Part shown: positions 61,064 to 64,000 of the stretch, piece after piece
How positions within the stretch are numbered: position 1 is the first letter of the stretch
Layout of the letters: each line of letters begins with the position of its first letter
The notes under the pieces: model-generated
The model's input: the letters and a program-made list of their open reading frames with translations, nothing else
The model's database searches: none
Told to the model about the DNA's origin: nothing
NCBI GenBank assembly: GCA_963662155.1
Contig: OY759274.1
Coordinates: 36,186,795 to 36,250,794, forward strand
Direction: 5' to 3'
DNA length: 64,000 bases
Source: Lamellibrachia columna
Taxonomy: Eukaryota; Annelida; Polychaeta; Sabellida; Siboglinidae
Made by a program: the position numbers and the translations under genes

Positions 61064-62897
61064 TGAATGAATGAATAACTTTATTTTGGCTACACATACA
61101 TTTTAAGATATTTACAATATGATATGAGTCACAGAATATACAAATAGCGGAGCAACCAAGGAGATCCTCTAGAAACCCCGCGGGGCTTATGACGAGGACC
61201 ACCCAGAAATAAATCAACATAATTATTTTGTTTCCTTAGGCTTAAGCCAAAAACATATACTAAGCAACATTATTGCAAGTGAAATACTATATAATGTAAA
61301 AAAAAAATGCTTAAATATGTACATACAAATTGTAATTAGAATTTTATAAACAAATACTACACTAATAACCGAACTAATTATTGCACATGAATACGTTACA
61401 ATGTGAACATGAACACATTAAGTATTGCAGGAACCATGAATACATTAAATACTACACGAACATCAATTCATGTTTTCTGCCATGTTAAAATAAAGGTAGA
61501 TGAAGAGTATATGTTTTACAAATACAAACTGAGTCTTAAAAATGTTGCTTAAATATCAACATATAATTTGTACTTTGAATTATATGAACAAATAATACAC
61601 TAACTACACAAGTGTCATGTATTCATTAAATGTGAGCATGAATACATTAAGTAATACATGATCCTGACTACATTAAATATTACATAAGCATGAAACACAT
61701 GGTCTTCTCCACCATGTGAAAATAAATGTAGATATAGAGTACATTTTGTACAAATACAAAGCTTCTTATTTGCAGTGTTTACTGTAAAGGCATTGATATT
61801 TAGAGAGTAACAGCTCTTTCAGTTTATTTTTCAATTGGTTAATGGACACAAGCTGTTTTAATTTACTAGGTAATGCATTCCAGAATACTGGTCCTGAATA
61901 ATAATTTTTACATTTCCTGCTGTTTGTTCTTATGTTTTGGATATAATAGCCATTTTGGTTTCTTAGGTTATGTTTGTGGATAATTTGTATTCTCGTAAGC
62001 ATTGATGACATAGAATCTGGGAGTTTGTTATTTGCTGCTTTATACATAAAAATACCTAGTTGATGTTTATATAGATCATCCAATTTGAGTAGTTTTAACT
62101 TTGAGAATAGAGGATCAGTGTGTGCGATGTAATGAGAATTTGTGATTATCCTAATAGCTTTCTACTGTAGTATTCTTAGTTTGTTTAAGTTTGTACAATA
62201 TGAATTTTCCCACAATAGAGTGCAATATTGTAAATGTGATAAGATCAATGGACAATAAATAGTTCTCATTATATACATAGGGAGAAAATGTTTTAATTTG
62301 TTAAGCATTCCCACATTCCGTGCTACTTGTTTTGATAGGTTGTCAATATGTGTTGTCCAACTTAAGTGCTCATCTATAAATATCCCTAGGAATTTGGAGA
62401 ATTTGACATGCTTTATTTTGTTTCCATCTACTTGTATTAAGGCACTGTTTATATTGTATTTTTTTCCTTTTGGTGTGAATGTAATGAAATTTGACTTTTT
62501 GGTATTTAGGGAAAGTTTGTTGGTATGGAACCATGTTGAGTTTTTTTTTATTTCTATGTTTACCTCTTCGATGAGTGTGTTGAAACATGTATGAGCATGA
62601 AAGAGACTTGTGTCATCTGCAAACAGTATAGGATTTAGGATATCTGATACATTTTCAATATAATTTATATATAAAATAAAGAGTAATGGGCCTAATATAG
62701 ATCCTTGTGGAACTCCACATGTAATTGTCATATATTTTGAGTCTGCTTTGTTATACGATACATACTGTCTTGTGTTATTAAGATAGCTTTTAAATCAGTC
62801 GCAGGCATTACTCTTATACCGTAGCATTGAAGTTTATTTATTAAAATGTTATGATCTATTGTATCGAAAGCGTTGGAGAGATCAAGAAAAACACCTA
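61064..62897 (-). mobile_element. CR1/L2-like LINE, 5'-truncated, minus strand
   Basis: It begins (5' side, 62897) inside RT motif A (GVFLDLSNAFDTIDHNIL), at a junction with a TATAT microsatellite, and runs to a 3' end at 61064 with AATAAAG and an ATTC tetranucleotide tail. The 3' UTR (about 61064-61765) contains AT-rich partial duplications, for example blocks with ATGAATACATTAA near 61430 and 61640. Confidence 0.85.
61766..62897 (-). pseudogene. CR1/L2-like reverse transcriptase, broken
   Basis: Motif A is present, then a one-base deletion and a TGA in place of a Trp codon (near 62790-62800). An open frame at 62731-62162 follows with CGVPQGSILGPLLFILYINY (motif B), ILFADDTSLFHAH (motif C intact), LSLNTKKSNFITF, FLGIFIDEHLSW and LSHLQYCTLLW. 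A further frame, 62083-61766, covers the C-terminal HNLRNQNGYYIQNIRTNSRK, VFWNALPSKLK and the stop. The catalytic FADD is intact, so decay appears younger than in the other LINEs here. Confidence 0.85.
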
Positions 62898-62922
62898 TAT
62901 TATATTATATTATATTATACTT
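62898..62922. repeat. (TATAT)n at LINE 5' junction
   Basis: Five TTATA units lie exactly at the 5' truncation point of the LINE. Confidence 0.8.

Positions 62923-64000
<1,078 letters not shown>

Overview
This is a stretch of animal nuclear DNA, most likely from a marine invertebrate; a mollusc-like or other lophotrochozoan genome is my best guess, but the sequence does not fix the species. The evidence is an intron-split gene with GT/AG junctions, an intronless class A GPCR, many CR1/Rex1-type non-LTR retrotransposon remnants, tRNA-headed SINEs, hAT elements, and very long (TA)n, (CA)n and (ACGC)n arrays. Host coding density is very low. Nothing indicates bacterial or viral sequence.

Layout. 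Positions 1-20,000 hold no host gene I can support. They are microsatellites, minisatellites and transposons. The main items are two hAT elements with 8-bp target duplications (6711-7812 and 14017-14777), a dispersed element present as two inverted copies (6541-8735 and 12160-13790), a 24-bp x 41 minisatellite (16342-17329) beside a 26-bp x 11 one (17358-17646), a truncated SINE and an RT fragment. Positions 20,181-28,774 (+) are a 10-exon gene that I identify as NSUN7, the NOL1/NOP2/Sun family member 7. All exon phases join into a 727-residue reading frame. A possible alternative 3' exon lies at 32,631-32,882. Positions 33,000-42,300 hold a SINE, LINE 3' fragments, satellites and a near-perfect 34-bp-stem hairpin (41230-41306). 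Positions 42,458-43,912 (-) are a single-exon class A GPCR. Positions 46,800-63,000 are a transposon graveyard: a Rex1-like LINE inserted in one copy of a duplicated segment, a CR1-like LINE cut by an opposite-strand CR1-like LINE, a 5.84-kb DNA transposon with about 130-bp terminal inverted repeats and a broken XPG-nuclease-like transposase (Academ-like by inference), and a 1.8-kb minus-strand LINE.

The two host genes (RNA methyltransferase-family protein, membrane receptor) show no functional link. The strongest biological observation is that the NSUN7 copy has arginine where the family's catalytic motif VI cysteine is expected. I did not find a convincing new multi-gene system. The unusual content is mobile-element structure, including empty sites within the window that date insertions, and repeated local tandem amplification of retrotransposon coding segments.
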